DNA of 64,000 nucleotides from Apoda limacodes (lineage: Eukaryota; Arthropoda; Insecta; Lepidoptera; Limacodidae), in NCBI GenBank assembly GCA_946406115.1, contig OX291552.1, positions 62,001 to 126,000 of the forward strand, written 5' to 3'. A program made the position numbers and the translations under genes. Within the stretch, counting starts at the first letter, position 1. Every line of letters begins with the position of its first letter. Positions 1 to 9,222 of the stretch are shown one piece after another. The notes under the pieces are model-generated. The model was given only the letters and a program-made list of their open reading frames with translations, ran no database searches and was not told the DNA's origin.

Positions 1-165
1 GAGCGGTCCTCCGTTCCAGGTTATTTGCCATTGGTGAGCAATTGAGCAAAAATTACTCAACCAATGCCCAGGGTACACCGGCCAGCCTCGCCGTTCTCCC
101 AGGACGTATCCCGAAGAGACAGGCGAGAATCCGGCTCACGAGGAGGTTACCTGGCAAGTACCCCA
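1..165 (-). mobile_element. 5' end of short telomeric retro-unit, copy 0
   Basis: This stretch is nearly identical to 5976-6140 and 6937-7099, which are the ends of two ~930-bp units inserted in (CCTAA)n. It stops at the same base next to the telomeric repeat (GTACCCC then AACCTAACC). The rest of this copy lies left of the window. The element sense strand is minus, so this is its 5' end. No coding capacity is seen here. Confidence 0.8.
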
Positions 166-233
166 ACCTAACCTAACCTAACCTAACCTAACCTAACCTA
201 ACCTAACCTAACCTAACCTAACCTAACCTAACC
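166..233. repeat. Telomeric (CCTAA)n block 1
   Basis: About 13 perfect CCTAA units, the C-rich strand of the insect TTAGG telomere repeat. CCTAA on the + strand at the left side fits a left chromosome end. The block ends in AACC joined to a T-run, which is the poly(A) end of the next insertion. Confidence 0.95.
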
Positions 234-654
234 TTTTTTTTTTTTTTCGTTGGAAATCCTCATGGATACCCATGCACCGCAAGGACAGTGCACAGGTTAT
301 GTCGGACTCGTACCGACTAAAACCGACGTATAAGCGCCGCCGACAGGTCGTGCCAGGCCCGTCGTCGTTGCGCAGCAGGCGGCTAAGTGCGCCTGCCGCG
401 CTCATCAATCGCGGCACCAGCCGCTCAAAGTGCGGCCGAAACGTGAGGCGGGGGTCAAGAACGATGCCGAGATAGCGCATCGCCGATCCGACCTCTACCG
501 CCTCACCTCCGACGACAACCACCGCACCGGCCGGCACCCAGTACGGTTCCGCTACTATGGCGACGTCCACCTCGTACTCTGCTACGCTCTGGACCAGCAG
601 GTCCTGAGCTCTGGCACAGCAATTAAGGTTTGCCTGGAGAAGCCTGGCCATCAC
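223..654 (-). pseudogene. TRAS-like ORF2 with large internal deletion
   Basis: The frame starts with the typical ORF2 N-terminus (MARLLQANLNCC...VAIVAEPYW), the first ~40 residues of the endonuclease, which include the QANLN motif. It then jumps to a segment downstream of the RT palm (MRYLGIVLDPRLTF, the 'YLG' thumb motif). Most of the endonuclease and all catalytic RT motifs are missing. The frame runs into the poly(A), so the 3' UTR is missing too. Confidence 0.75.
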
Positions 655-1439
655 TCAGCCTGCATACTGTCCTCCTCGGCCCCGGACGGGGTCGGCTGGG
701 CTGGCCGCGGCCCGGCCCCAGCAGTGTTGGGGCCGCCGCTAGCTGGCGTCTTTTTGAGAGGGGCGGGGCAAAGGCTCGATCCGCCCCTGTGCTCCGCGGG
801 TCTGCCGGCCGCCGCGCACACGGTGCAGCGCGGCTTGGCAAAACACGTATTCGATTTGTGGCCCGTCTCACCACAGCGGTAGCATTCGCTGCTGCGGTTC
901 GTCTCTGAAGAACAGAGCACGGCGGTGTGGCCCGGCTCCAGGCACCGTTAGCAGCGCAGTGGGCGCGCAGCGAGCGGCTCAATACGCACAGGCGACCAAC
1001 CCACAAGCAAGCGCCCGAGCGACGACAACTTCCTGGCAGCAAAGAGTGGGCAGCGTATCCACGCTGTACCGCTGCGTGTCGGTCCGACCGTAACCGACTC
1101 CTGCGTACACTCGCCAGCTGTGGCCACGGCGGCGATCACCTCGTCGCTGGTTACCGACTCTTCTACGCCGTAGAGGCGTAACTCCGCCGTCTTAACGGGG
1201 CGGGTGACAGACACCCGCTCAGAGCCAAGGGCCTCCCTTAGCTTGGCTGCGAGCGAGTCTGCCTTGTCGCCGCTTGTACCACCCGGCACCTCTATGATAC
1301 GCGCACCCGTTGCGCCGACGCGGAACCGTAGCTCCGGTATTCCCAGTGTTGCCAGGTCAACACTGCGCCTCGCTGCCCGTATGACATCGGCATAGGTATC
1401 TCCGCTCGCAGCGGCTGCGGGCTGCAATGTTAAAGCCAC
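651..1439 (-). pseudogene. TRAS-like ORF1 C-terminal part with CCHC knuckles
   Basis: Residues 1-163 (1439-948) form the conserved C-terminal ORF1 domain, ending at a Cys just before a TAA. The same frame continues past this stop to 651 with Cys-rich zinc knuckles. The first is C-stop-R-C-LEPGHT, so the TAA falls inside the first knuckle. The second is CYRCGETGHKSNTC and the third begins CTVCAAAGRPAEH. Such knuckles bind nucleic acid. The frame also shifts upstream of 1439, so ORF1 is broken at several places. Confidence 0.75.
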
Positions 1440-1799
1440 CGTGGCACACGGACGGCCGAGCGTGCGGCCGGCGCTCGTCCGCGCCGACCCGCGGATCGTG
1501 AACGCGATTGCCGTCGCGTGAGATTAGTGTCGGCCCTCCTGGGCGCGACAGTTTGCCAGCCGTCGTCTTGAGTGACGTGTGCCTGCTCCGCATCCGGCGC
1601 ACGAATCGCCGCAAGTGTTCGCCTGCGTCCACGTCTTGTCGGCCTAGCACTAGTGGCCGGGGCTAACAGTGGCCTCGCCGGGGCAATCGTCTCCTTTGTT
1701 AGTTCGGCAACGCCTACACGCTTAGTGCGCAAGGCAGCACGCGGCGCGGCGCGCGGTGGAAGTGGCGCAGCGCGCGGTGGCACCGGTGGCGTGCTTGTA

Positions 1800-2900
1800 T
1801 TAGCGGCACCTGACACGCATGCAGGAGCGGCAGCGCGCGGCGGCGCAGCACGCGTGACACTGGATGGGGCGGGCGCGCGTTCGGCTGGCAGTGCGGGCGG
1901 TCGACACGTCGCGCGCGGGGGCCAATGTACTTGCTACAGTGCGTCGGCCGCGCACCAGGGCAGCATTGGTGCGGCCGGCTGAGCTCGACGTGGCATCGGC
2001 GTACGTGACAGAGCGGGCCACGCTGGCAGCTGTCGGTCTATCGACGGCTAGTGCAGGCCGGGCGCGGGGCGCTGTGGAAAGGCGCTCTTCTAAGGCCCCG
2101 AGGCGCTCGCCCATCGCGGCCAGCACAGAGCGGCGTACCTCTTCAGTAATTGTGCGGCTAAGTTCCTGCACATCCAAAGCGGGAGATGAGGTGGGTGGGA
2201 CAGGTCGCGTGGCCTCCATCCTCAGTGCCTTTATCTCCGCAATGAGCTCGCCGGTTTGTTCGCGTAGGCGAGCGTTGTCCTCCTGGACTTTGCGGAGCTC
2301 CGCCTTCATGCGACGGGTCTCCTCAGAGGCCGTCATTTCGCCGAGTCTTGCCACGGCCTCGGCGATTCCCGCGGTGGCTTTTTTCAGGCCGCCGACTAGC
2401 TCCCCCTTTAAGTTTTTGGACTTTCGTCCCACCTCACTGATGTATGCAACACATCGCGCCACCTCCTCCATCAATTGCGCTGCCGAGAGCTCCTCTGTTG
2501 ATTCGCCGTGGGTCGTATGCGTCGGTGGCCTGCCCCGCTCGCGCGTATTTGTGGGTGGGCATTTCCTGACGGAACCCACTTTCCGCTCCTCCCAGCTCCA
2601 GCCACGTACTCGGCGTGCTACAGCAGGGCTTGCGAACGAAACGTCCACGATTGATTCGCCCTGCTGCCGCACGCACGTAGCAACCGACCCCTGGTTGAGA
2701 ATCCAGAGATCAGTCACCATCGCCCACTCTTGCAAGACCTCGCCACGTACATCGGTGGTGGGGGATCCCCATACCGTGGATTTGGCATTGAGATCCCCGA
2801 ACACAACCACCGGGCTCAGAGGGTGACGCCTTATGACGTCTCCCACCTCTTCCAGAAAGTTCTCAAAAAATAAGGCCCTCAGCTGTTTTACCATCATCAT
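1800..2900 (-). pseudogene. Chimeric endonuclease-Gag reading frame
   Basis: An open frame of 366 codons made of two parts. Residues ~1-110 match the middle of an AP-like endonuclease of R1/TRAS-type ORF2: a VVVFGDLNAKS motif (the N of GDLN is an active-site residue) and a later SIVDVSFAS motif. From ~residue 120 it turns into ORF1-type sequence: a long Lys/Glu/Arg-rich helix with heptad spacing, then an Ala/Thr/Arg-rich tail. Normal order is ORF1 then ORF2, so an endonuclease piece inside ORF1 is a rearrangement. There is no sign that the fused frame is expressed. Confidence 0.65.
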
Positions 2901-3270
2901 CTTTGCTAATAACAGCCAGTTCCGCCCTTGTTCTATTCATCGCCTGAACTTTAGCGCTGATTTCTTTTTCGGCTTGGACGATGAGCTCTTCCGTCCCGGC
3001 CGCAGCGAGCTGCGCCTTTGCCTTAGCGAGGCCAACATATTGGCCCGTCGTCGGCGGCCGGCCCCTTCCTCTCTTAGCAGTACTCTGCTCTCCTTTCTTT
3101 TCTTTGTTCATCCCTTCCTCGTCACCGGGGTCAGACCCCAAGTCTAGCACACCACGCTTACGTGACGTACTCCTCATAAATTTGCTGCGGTGAAGCGGCT
3201 CGCGGCCTTCTTCGGACGCCATGCTTGCCACTGACTCTAAGCTCACCGCACTGCTGTCAGACAGCACCAT
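2863..3270 (-). pseudogene. TRAS-like ORF1, N-terminal part
   Basis: An open frame of 135 codons begins with ATG at 3270. It encodes a charged N-terminus rich in Ser, Glu, Lys and Arg, with a GRGRPP AT-hook-like patch and a Lys/Ala/Glu-rich, probably coiled stretch. ORF1 proteins of this clade bind element RNA and pack it into particles. The frame runs out near 2890, where the DNA changes to endonuclease-derived sequence in another frame. The product would therefore lack the rest of Gag unless a frameshift occurred. Confidence 0.6.
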
Positions 3271-3944
3271 CTCGTCTTCATTTGTGTTTTTGTTGCCTTC
3301 CCCCCCTCTCCTAACTGTATCATCTTCCCCCCCACCCCAACAATTTCGTAGGTAATATTGGTTGTATTAGATTCCATGCTATTCCCACGAGTACCGGAGA
3401 AATATTCGGTCCATCGGGACAGAGATCCGGTGATGTCCCGATAACCCTAATACGCCTGGGAGGACGGGTGATTCCCAGGGTTGGCCATTAGTGGCTGATG
3501 AGCTCCCCAGCCGCTCTTTCGAGCACCCCAACGCCACGGACCGTAACGTTGAGAGTTGAGGATTTATTAGAGAGGTTTACTCCTCGCGGGCCGGCCAATT
3601 AAGGCAAGCCCCTCGTTCCCGCCTAACTAGGCCGCTAGACATGTTCAACGACACCTAGCGACGGGGTTACGATACGACGGTGGCAAAAGCCTGTCCAGTT
3701 GCACAGCAAAGTGCCCGCCGGACCCGTCCATGGTGCATCCCCATGGCGGATGAAGAACTCTGAGAACAGAGTCCACTCGGAGCAACCCACCAGAGCAGTC
3801 TGGCCCTGAAGGCTCCGCTCTATTCACAACCGACGGAATGTCGGCGTGATCCACAGTAGGTGTCTCTTAGTTTCACGCCGGACTGGATTGTCCGACGCTA
3901 CTCAGCCCCCCCGCCACGACAAGGCGGACACCACTCGAGGGGGA

Positions 3945-3962
3945 ACCTAACCTAACCTAACC
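3945..3962. repeat. Telomeric (CCTAA)n block 2
   Basis: Three to four CCTAA units between the 5' end of one TRAS-like insertion and the poly(A) end (T-run 3963-3979) of the next. Confidence 0.9.
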
Positions 3963-5182
3963 TTTTTTTTTTTTTTTTTACGGAGAGAAATTCATTTACA
4001 AACTTGTTCGCAGCTGGCTAGACTGTGACCTTTGTGTGGGACTCACCCAGCTAGCTGGTAATACCCACTAAAACTCTCCGGTTTCCTGCTTCTACCCTTT
4101 TCTGGGACGAGGTGGGGTGCGTAGTTCGATTTCACCACCTCGTTCCCGGGCTGCCAAACTCGAGACTCGAGGTCACCTTGGGTAGAATCATTAGGCGGGA
4201 CCTAGACTGGCCCGCCTTCCTCTACCCGCCCGTCTGCGGCGGAGAGGGGGAGCAAGCGGATTTTGCTCGCGTTCCCTCTCCGCGACCTCCTTCTGCGACA
4301 TCACGTTCTCACAGAAAGAGGCTACAGCCTCCCATTCCGCCTCGCCACAGAGCATGGCTCGAACCATGCTTGGCAGCGACAGGTTTGCGCCTCCTATGGT
4401 AGCAATTAGCTGGCTGCGCTGCTCTTGCCAGGCTGAGCACTCCACTAGTGTGTGCTCAGCTGTGTCATCGGGAGCGCGGCAATGGTGACACTGCGGTGTT
4501 TCCTCCCGATTGGCAACTTTGTGCAGGTAGTGACCGAAGCAACCGTGACCAGTCAAAACCTGCACCAGGCGGAATGTGAGGCTGCCATGCCGGCGACCAA
4601 CCCACTCCTCCAATACCGGACGGATAGCCTCCACCGTCCAGTGACCGGCCGCTGGGACATTGAGTGTCTCCTTCCACTGACGCAGGGCTTTGCTCTGGGC
4701 TAGTGTTCGAGCCCTTCGCACCTCTCTAGGTGCAGGTATATCCCCCTGATTCCTTCTTTCAACCCGGTATCGATGCATACGCGAATGCACGCGTGCATCG
4801 ACATCCCAAGGGGTCACACCTGCCAAGACGCAGGCGGCCCGGTGGCTGACCGTGCGATAAGCGCGCACGGCCCGGGCCGCTATCACCCTCTGCGGACTAC
4901 GTAGTAGGGCTCTCGTTCGGGGGGAGAGGCACTCCGCCCAGATCGGGGCTCCGTATAATGCCATCGACCGTATTATCCCGTGGTACAGCCGACGACACGC
5001 CGAATTTGGTCCTCCAACATTCGGTAGGAGACGTCCGAGTGCTGCTCCTGCGGCACACAACCGAGGAGCGAGGAGCTTAAAGTGCACTTCGAAGTCCCAC
5101 CGGGGGTCGAGTACCAGGCCGAGGTATTTGAGTTGACCATCGACCGGGACTTTGGACCCCTCCACTCGGACACGAAGCCCCA
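3963..5182 (-). mobile_element. 5'-truncated TRAS-like LINE
   Basis: The T-run at 3963-3979 is the poly(A) tail. A ~210-bp 3' UTR follows (3980-4190), similar to 5231-5577 of the short units, and then the C-terminal third of ORF2. The copy stops at 5182 directly against (CCTAA)n, as expected for incomplete reverse transcription. It has no RT active site. Confidence 0.85.
4191..5182 (-). pseudogene. R1-clade ORF2 C-terminus (RT thumb and CCHC)
   Basis: An uninterrupted frame of ~330 codons. It starts after the RT catalytic box, with LKYLGLVLDPRWDFEVHF at the thumb boundary, and continues through the long C-terminal domain of R1/TRAS ORF2. A zinc-knuckle-like C-x2-C-x8-H-x4-C motif (CHHCRAPDDTAEHTLVEC) lies near residue 235, as is typical of the clade. 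The basic tail is RRRRAGRGRRA. No stop interrupts it, so the insertion may be fairly recent, but it cannot be autonomous. Confidence 0.85.
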
Positions 5183-5210
5183 ACCTAACCTAACCTAACC
5201 TAACCTAACC
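5183..5210. repeat. Telomeric (CCTAA)n block 3
   Basis: Five to six CCTAA units, followed by the T-run 5211-5230 of the next insertion. Confidence 0.9.
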
Positions 5211-6140
5211 TTTTTTTTTTTTTTTTTTTTATCGAAGAGAAATCCATTTACGGACTATCCACAGTTGGCTAGACTGCAGACGCGTGTGGGACTCACCCAA
5301 CAAATGCTGGGAATACCCACTAAAACTCTCCGGTTTCCAACTAAGCCCTTAGTGGCGGCGAAGTGGGGTCCTGATAGATTTCACCACTTCGCCTCCGGGC
5401 TGCCCAGCTCGAACGCTAGGCTCCACCGTACTGCTCTAGGGGAAACGCTAGAGCAGTGTCAGACCGTGACGACCATAGTGCAATGGCGTGCGTGAGGCTT
5501 ATCACGCACGCCAGCCGCCAATGGTAGGATCATCAGGCAGGGCCAAAGCTACACAGGCCCGCCCTCTCCTACCAACCATGCTGCATTAACGGTGCAATAC
5601 CGCTGTGGCCGCGGTGGACAGGCTGAGAGGCAACGACACACCAACACAACTCTTCCCCCGCGGCCCCACCCCGATCGCATTGGGTAGAATGAGTGGCAGT
5701 CTGACTCTGACACTCACTCATCCCAACGCGCTCCACCATGTCGCAAACTGCAGAGCGACCCTGCCAAAGCCGCGGTGGACAGGCTGAGCGGCAACGAAAC
5801 ACCGACACAACTCTCCCACCGCGGCTCCACCTCGGCCGTGAAAGGAACGAAGGAAGCCTAGACAAGCTGGATGACCCAGACCAGCCGGAAGCCCAGACAC
5901 TCCCTTCCCTCCACAGTCCACCACCTAGCCGCAAGCGGCCTCCGCATCCGAACGAGCCCACGATTGGGCCCATTTGAGCGGTCCTCCGTTCCGGGTTATT
6001 TGCCATTGGTGAGCAATTGAGCAAAAATTACTCAACCAATGCCCAGGGTACACCGGCCAGCCTCGCCGTTCTCCCAGGACGTATCCCGAAGAGACAGGCG
6101 AGAATCCGGCTCACGAGGAGGTTACCTGGCAAGTACCCCA
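5211..6140 (-). mobile_element. Short telomeric retro-unit, copy 1 (~930 bp)
   Basis: In the minus sense this unit has a 5' part (6140-5976), a middle part with an internal direct repeat (about 5603-5665 and 5768-5828, period ~163 bp), and a 3' part (5577-5231) similar to the 3' UTR of the TRAS-like copy at 3980-4190. It ends in poly(A) at CCTAACC. It carries no RT or endonuclease. A 151-codon minus frame (5569-6024) is open but resembles nothing I know. It is probably a non-autonomous element that borrows the TRAS 3' end, or an internal-deletion derivative of a TRAS element. Confidence 0.8.
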
Positions 6141-6168
6141 ACCTAACCTAACCTAACCTAACCTAACC
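6141..6168. repeat. Telomeric (CCTAA)n block 4
   Basis: Five to six CCTAA units between two nearly identical short units; the T-run 6169-6189 follows. Confidence 0.9.
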
Positions 6169-7099
6169 TTTTTTTTTTTTTTTTTTTTTATCGAAGAGAA
6201 ATCCATTTACGGACTATCCACAGTTGGCTAGACTGCAGACGCGTGTGGGACTCACCCAACAAATGCTGGGAATACCCACTAAAACTCTCCGGTGTCCAAC
6301 TAAGCCCTTAGTGGCGGCGAAGTGGGGTCCTGATAGATTTCACCACTTCGCCTCCGGGCTGCCCAGCTCGAACGCTGGGCTCCACCGTACTGCTCTAGGG
6401 GAAACGCTAGAGCAGTGTCAGACCGTGACGACCATAGTGCAATAGCGTGCGTGAGGCCAATCACGCACGCCGGCCGCCAATGGTAGGATCATCAGGCAGG
6501 ACCAAAGCGACACAGGCCCGCCCTCTCCTACCAACCATGCTGCATTAACGGTGCAGTACCGCTGTGGCCGCGGTGGACAGGCTGAGAGGCAACGATACAC
6601 CAACACAACTCTTCCCCCGCGGCCCCACCCCGATCGCAGTGGGTAGAATGAGTGGCAGTCTGACTCTGACACTCACTCATCCCAACGCGCTCCACCATGT
6701 CGCAACCTGCAGAGCGACCCTGCCAAAGCCGCGGTGGACAGGCTGAGCGGCAACGAAACACCGACACAACTCTCCCACCGCGGCCCCACCTCGGCCGTGA
6801 AAGGAAGGAAGGAAGCCCAGACAAGCTGGATGACCCAGACCAGCCGGAAGCCCAGACACCCCCTTCCCTCCACAGTCCACCACCTAGCCGCAAGCGGCCT
6901 CCGCATCCGAACAAGCCCACGATTGGGCCCATTTGAGCGGTCCTCCGTTCCAGGTTATTTGCCATTGGTGAGCAATTGAGCAAAAATTACTCAACCAATG
7001 CCCAGGGTACACCGGCCAGCCTCGCCGTTCTCCCAGGACGTATCCCGAAGAGACAGGCGAGAATCCGGCTCACGAGAAGGTTACCTGGCAAGTACCCCA
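6169..7099 (-). mobile_element. Short telomeric retro-unit, copy 2
   Basis: Nearly identical along its whole length to 5211-6140, with scattered substitutions only. It has the same 5' terminus (GTACCCCAACC junction) and the same poly(A)-CCTAACC junction. The 151-codon minus frame is also open here (6528-6983), but the two copies differ mostly by amino-acid-changing substitutions. That argues against selection on a protein. Confidence 0.8.
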
Positions 7100-7158
7100 A
7101 CCTAACCTAACCTAACCTAACCTAACCTAACCTAACCTAACCTAACCTAACCAAACCT
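7100..7158. repeat. Telomeric (CCTAA)n block 5, inner edge
   Basis: About 11 CCTAA units, the last degenerating to CCAAACC. This is the innermost telomeric block; unique A-rich sequence starts immediately to the right. Confidence 0.93.
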
Positions 7159-7259
7159 GCGGCTGGACCTAGAATTTAAAACTAACACCAATATCTCAGA
7201 GAACAACTTAAGAGAGTTTATTACAGACAAAAAAAAAGAGAAAGGACTTTCTGAAATAC

Positions 7260-8234
7260 TTGGACTCCATCTTCTCAGTCGCTGTGAAAAGAAACAGCAC
7301 ACCAACCACTTCATCACAAACGGTGCAGAACACAGCGACTGTTCATCAAACATCCTCAGCGGTACTCCGCACCCAAACCCAACAAAGGGATAAAAACCAG
7401 AAAACTCTCAAATATACAGCCAGTGCAGTTGCACAATCAATAGATGACAAGATAAGAAAAACCATGAACAACCCTGTCTTCTCAGTTGCAGCCAGGAATA
7501 TCACACTTACAACTCCACCACCAACGGTGCAGGGCACCTCCACAGCCCATCAAACAATCTCCACCGTACCCGATGCCCAATCTCCCAGAATCGTCACGCT
7601 ACAGACACTCCTAGAGAGTGGCGAGACTGGGAGCCCAGGAATCAAAATAAAAGGAGTGGCACTATTCATGAACTGCAACTCTGAAAAACTTGGAATAAGT
7701 TTTTGCCAAACAACCTCATCAAAGGTAGTCGCCATTTCACCGGGCCTGGCAAAACTTAAAAACAATGACACCAACAAAACAAACATCAAAAAACGACTAT
7801 ATGACGAATTACTCGGCATAGTCATAACAAATCAAGTCTGCAAAATCCTCCGAGTACAGAATAAAACAATAGTACTACTCGAATCACACAATGAAACAGA
7901 CCAATTTCAAAAAGCCTGTGCTCTACTAACCGAATTGAGTGAATCCAAAGATACCTTCACTCCACGGAAAATAAGCATAGACTCCATGACCGTCAGTTTC
8001 ATTAAGGGCCACACGAAAAACTATGTCGGATGCATCAAAGCCTCACATTATCATGACATCGTCATATACGGGAACAGGGGAGAAAATCTAAACCATCTAA
8101 AGTCTCCAAACCCGTCCCGCATACAACCAACAGACTGCTGGGGGCACCCAGTAGACGACACCACAAGTGGCTCAGAAAGACTCCAGGTAAAGGAAACCAT
8201 AGTCGCACAGGGAACGTCGAAGGGCTCCACTTAA
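7260..8234 (+). pseudogene. Viral-relic open frame, function unknown
   Basis: About 325 codons open (the frame is open from 7212 with no ATG at its start). The first ~120 residues contain two related Ser/Thr/Pro-rich segments, each beginning FSVA and containing a TVQ...T.HQT pattern, about 75 residues apart. The rest is a mixed alpha/beta-like sequence that I do not recognise. It lies upstream of a viral helicase on the same strand with the same A-rich composition, so I infer it is the replicase region N-terminal to the helicase. It could instead be a separate viral protein. Confidence 0.45.
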
Positions 8235-8392
8235 GACAAAGAACACCAAAAAACTATGATTCAATCTATCAGTGCCGCAGCAACATCCATACCCAACATA
8301 CTGGCCAGAAAAATAAGGAAACTTAAAAATGACCACAACCAGGGCACTGCAGCACTCACATTCCTTAAAAAACACAAACAAAGAGAGAAAAG

Positions 8393-8557
8393 AAGCTGTC
8401 CAAACAAACTACACTAGCCGACCAGGGGATAGTGACACCTCCAAACCTCAGGAAAGCCGACTCAATTAAAGACCACTACATCAACGCCTTTCTGGAATAT
8501 AAAGCCATCCTAGTAGCATCAAAGACGCCTTTTATAGGGAAAGTGAAGGATATCTAA
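8393..8557 (+). pseudogene. Short viral-relic frame before the helicase
   Basis: A 54-codon open frame overlapping the start of the helicase frame. Near 8530-8550 similarity of style passes from this frame to the next one, as after a small indel. It probably encodes the region just N-terminal to the helicase. Too short to identify alone. Confidence 0.35.
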
Positions 8558-9222
8558 AAATCATACTTGAAGAAACTGAGGCCACAATCTATGATAACAA
8601 CACTTCCCAAACCATCAAAGGGAAGCCAATCACCACACATATGGTAGCATATAACTCATCGGAAGGCTTTGTCGAAGCGAACAAAGAAGAGACTGAAAGA
8701 ACCGGCAACATCACCTTCAAGGCAACGGAGCAGGACCCATTAGTAGTGACTACTAAAGATACAAAAGTGTGGCTCATAGATAAAATCCTGGAAATGGCAA
8801 ATACAATATCCATAACTGCCACAGGAGAGCCATCTTTGGACAACTGGTCACCACCAATTATCAAATGGGTAAACGGAGTCCCCGGCTGCGGCAAGACAAC
8901 ATGGGTAATCAACAACTTTAACACCGTAGACGACATCATAACAACAACAACCTCCGAAGCCGTAAAAGACCTGCGAGCAAAGATCGAGGGTAAATACAAT
9001 ATTAAAACAAACAGGAAAGTTCGTACAATGGCCTCGATCTTAGTCAACGGTGTCCATCCCACAGAAAAGACCTACTGCAGGAGACTAATAGTCGACGAAG
9101 CCCTAATGAACCACTTCGGAGCCGTGGTAATGACAACGGTAATCACTGGGGCAAAGGAAATCCTTATAATTGGAGATATAAACCAACTGCCCTACATTGA
9201 CCGACAAAATCTTTTTACGTGA
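8503..9222 (+). pseudogene. Viral superfamily 1 helicase, truncated
   Basis: The frame is open from 8503, with ATG at 8641. It shows the ordered motifs of viral SF1 RNA helicases: Walker A GVPGCGKTT (~residue 80 from the ATG), an RTMASILVNG segment, Walker B VDEA and motif III GDINQLPYIDR near the end. These enzymes unwind RNA with NTP during virus replication. The sequence stops right after motif III, so motifs IV-VI are missing. Motif spelling is closest to insect virga/nege-like viruses of the alphavirus-like group, from memory of the family. It is a fragment without its polymerase. Confidence 0.85.

Larger units (their letters stand above)
234..3944 (-). mobile_element. Rearranged TRAS-like telomeric LINE
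   Basis: A non-LTR retrotransposon between two (CCTAA)n blocks. Its poly(A) is the T-run at 234-247, joined to CCTAACC. That is the C/T position of the CCTAA strand described for TRAS1-type elements (R1 clade). It has a 5' leader (about 3271-3944), a gag-like ORF1 with zinc knuckles, and a collapsed ORF2 in which only the endonuclease start and a piece after the RT fingers/palm remain. A second endonuclease piece sits inside ORF1. It could not move by itself. Confidence 0.85.
7159..9222 (+). other. Endogenous relic of a plus-strand RNA virus
   Basis: An A-rich stretch whose + strand is coding throughout, in several frames separated by small frameshifts and stops. The right part is a clear superfamily 1 viral helicase. 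Order and composition fit the replicase of an alphavirus-like (virga/nege-like) insect virus. No methyltransferase or polymerase motif is seen. The left edge abuts (CCTAA)n. The right edge (about 9220) joins unrelated transposon sequence in the middle of the helicase. It is a defective genomic fossil. Confidence 0.75.

Noticed and set aside
1864..2826. Plus-strand 320-codon frame
   Set aside because: It is the shadow of the GC-rich chimeric Gag frame on the minus strand. Its composition (Ala/Arg/Ser-rich) reflects the opposite strand; no domain.
5265..5495. Plus-strand open frames in the telomeric short units (MARLQTRV type)
   Set aside because: They lie antisense to the element, in its 3' UTR, and occur only because the units are near-identical copies. 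No protein feature is present.
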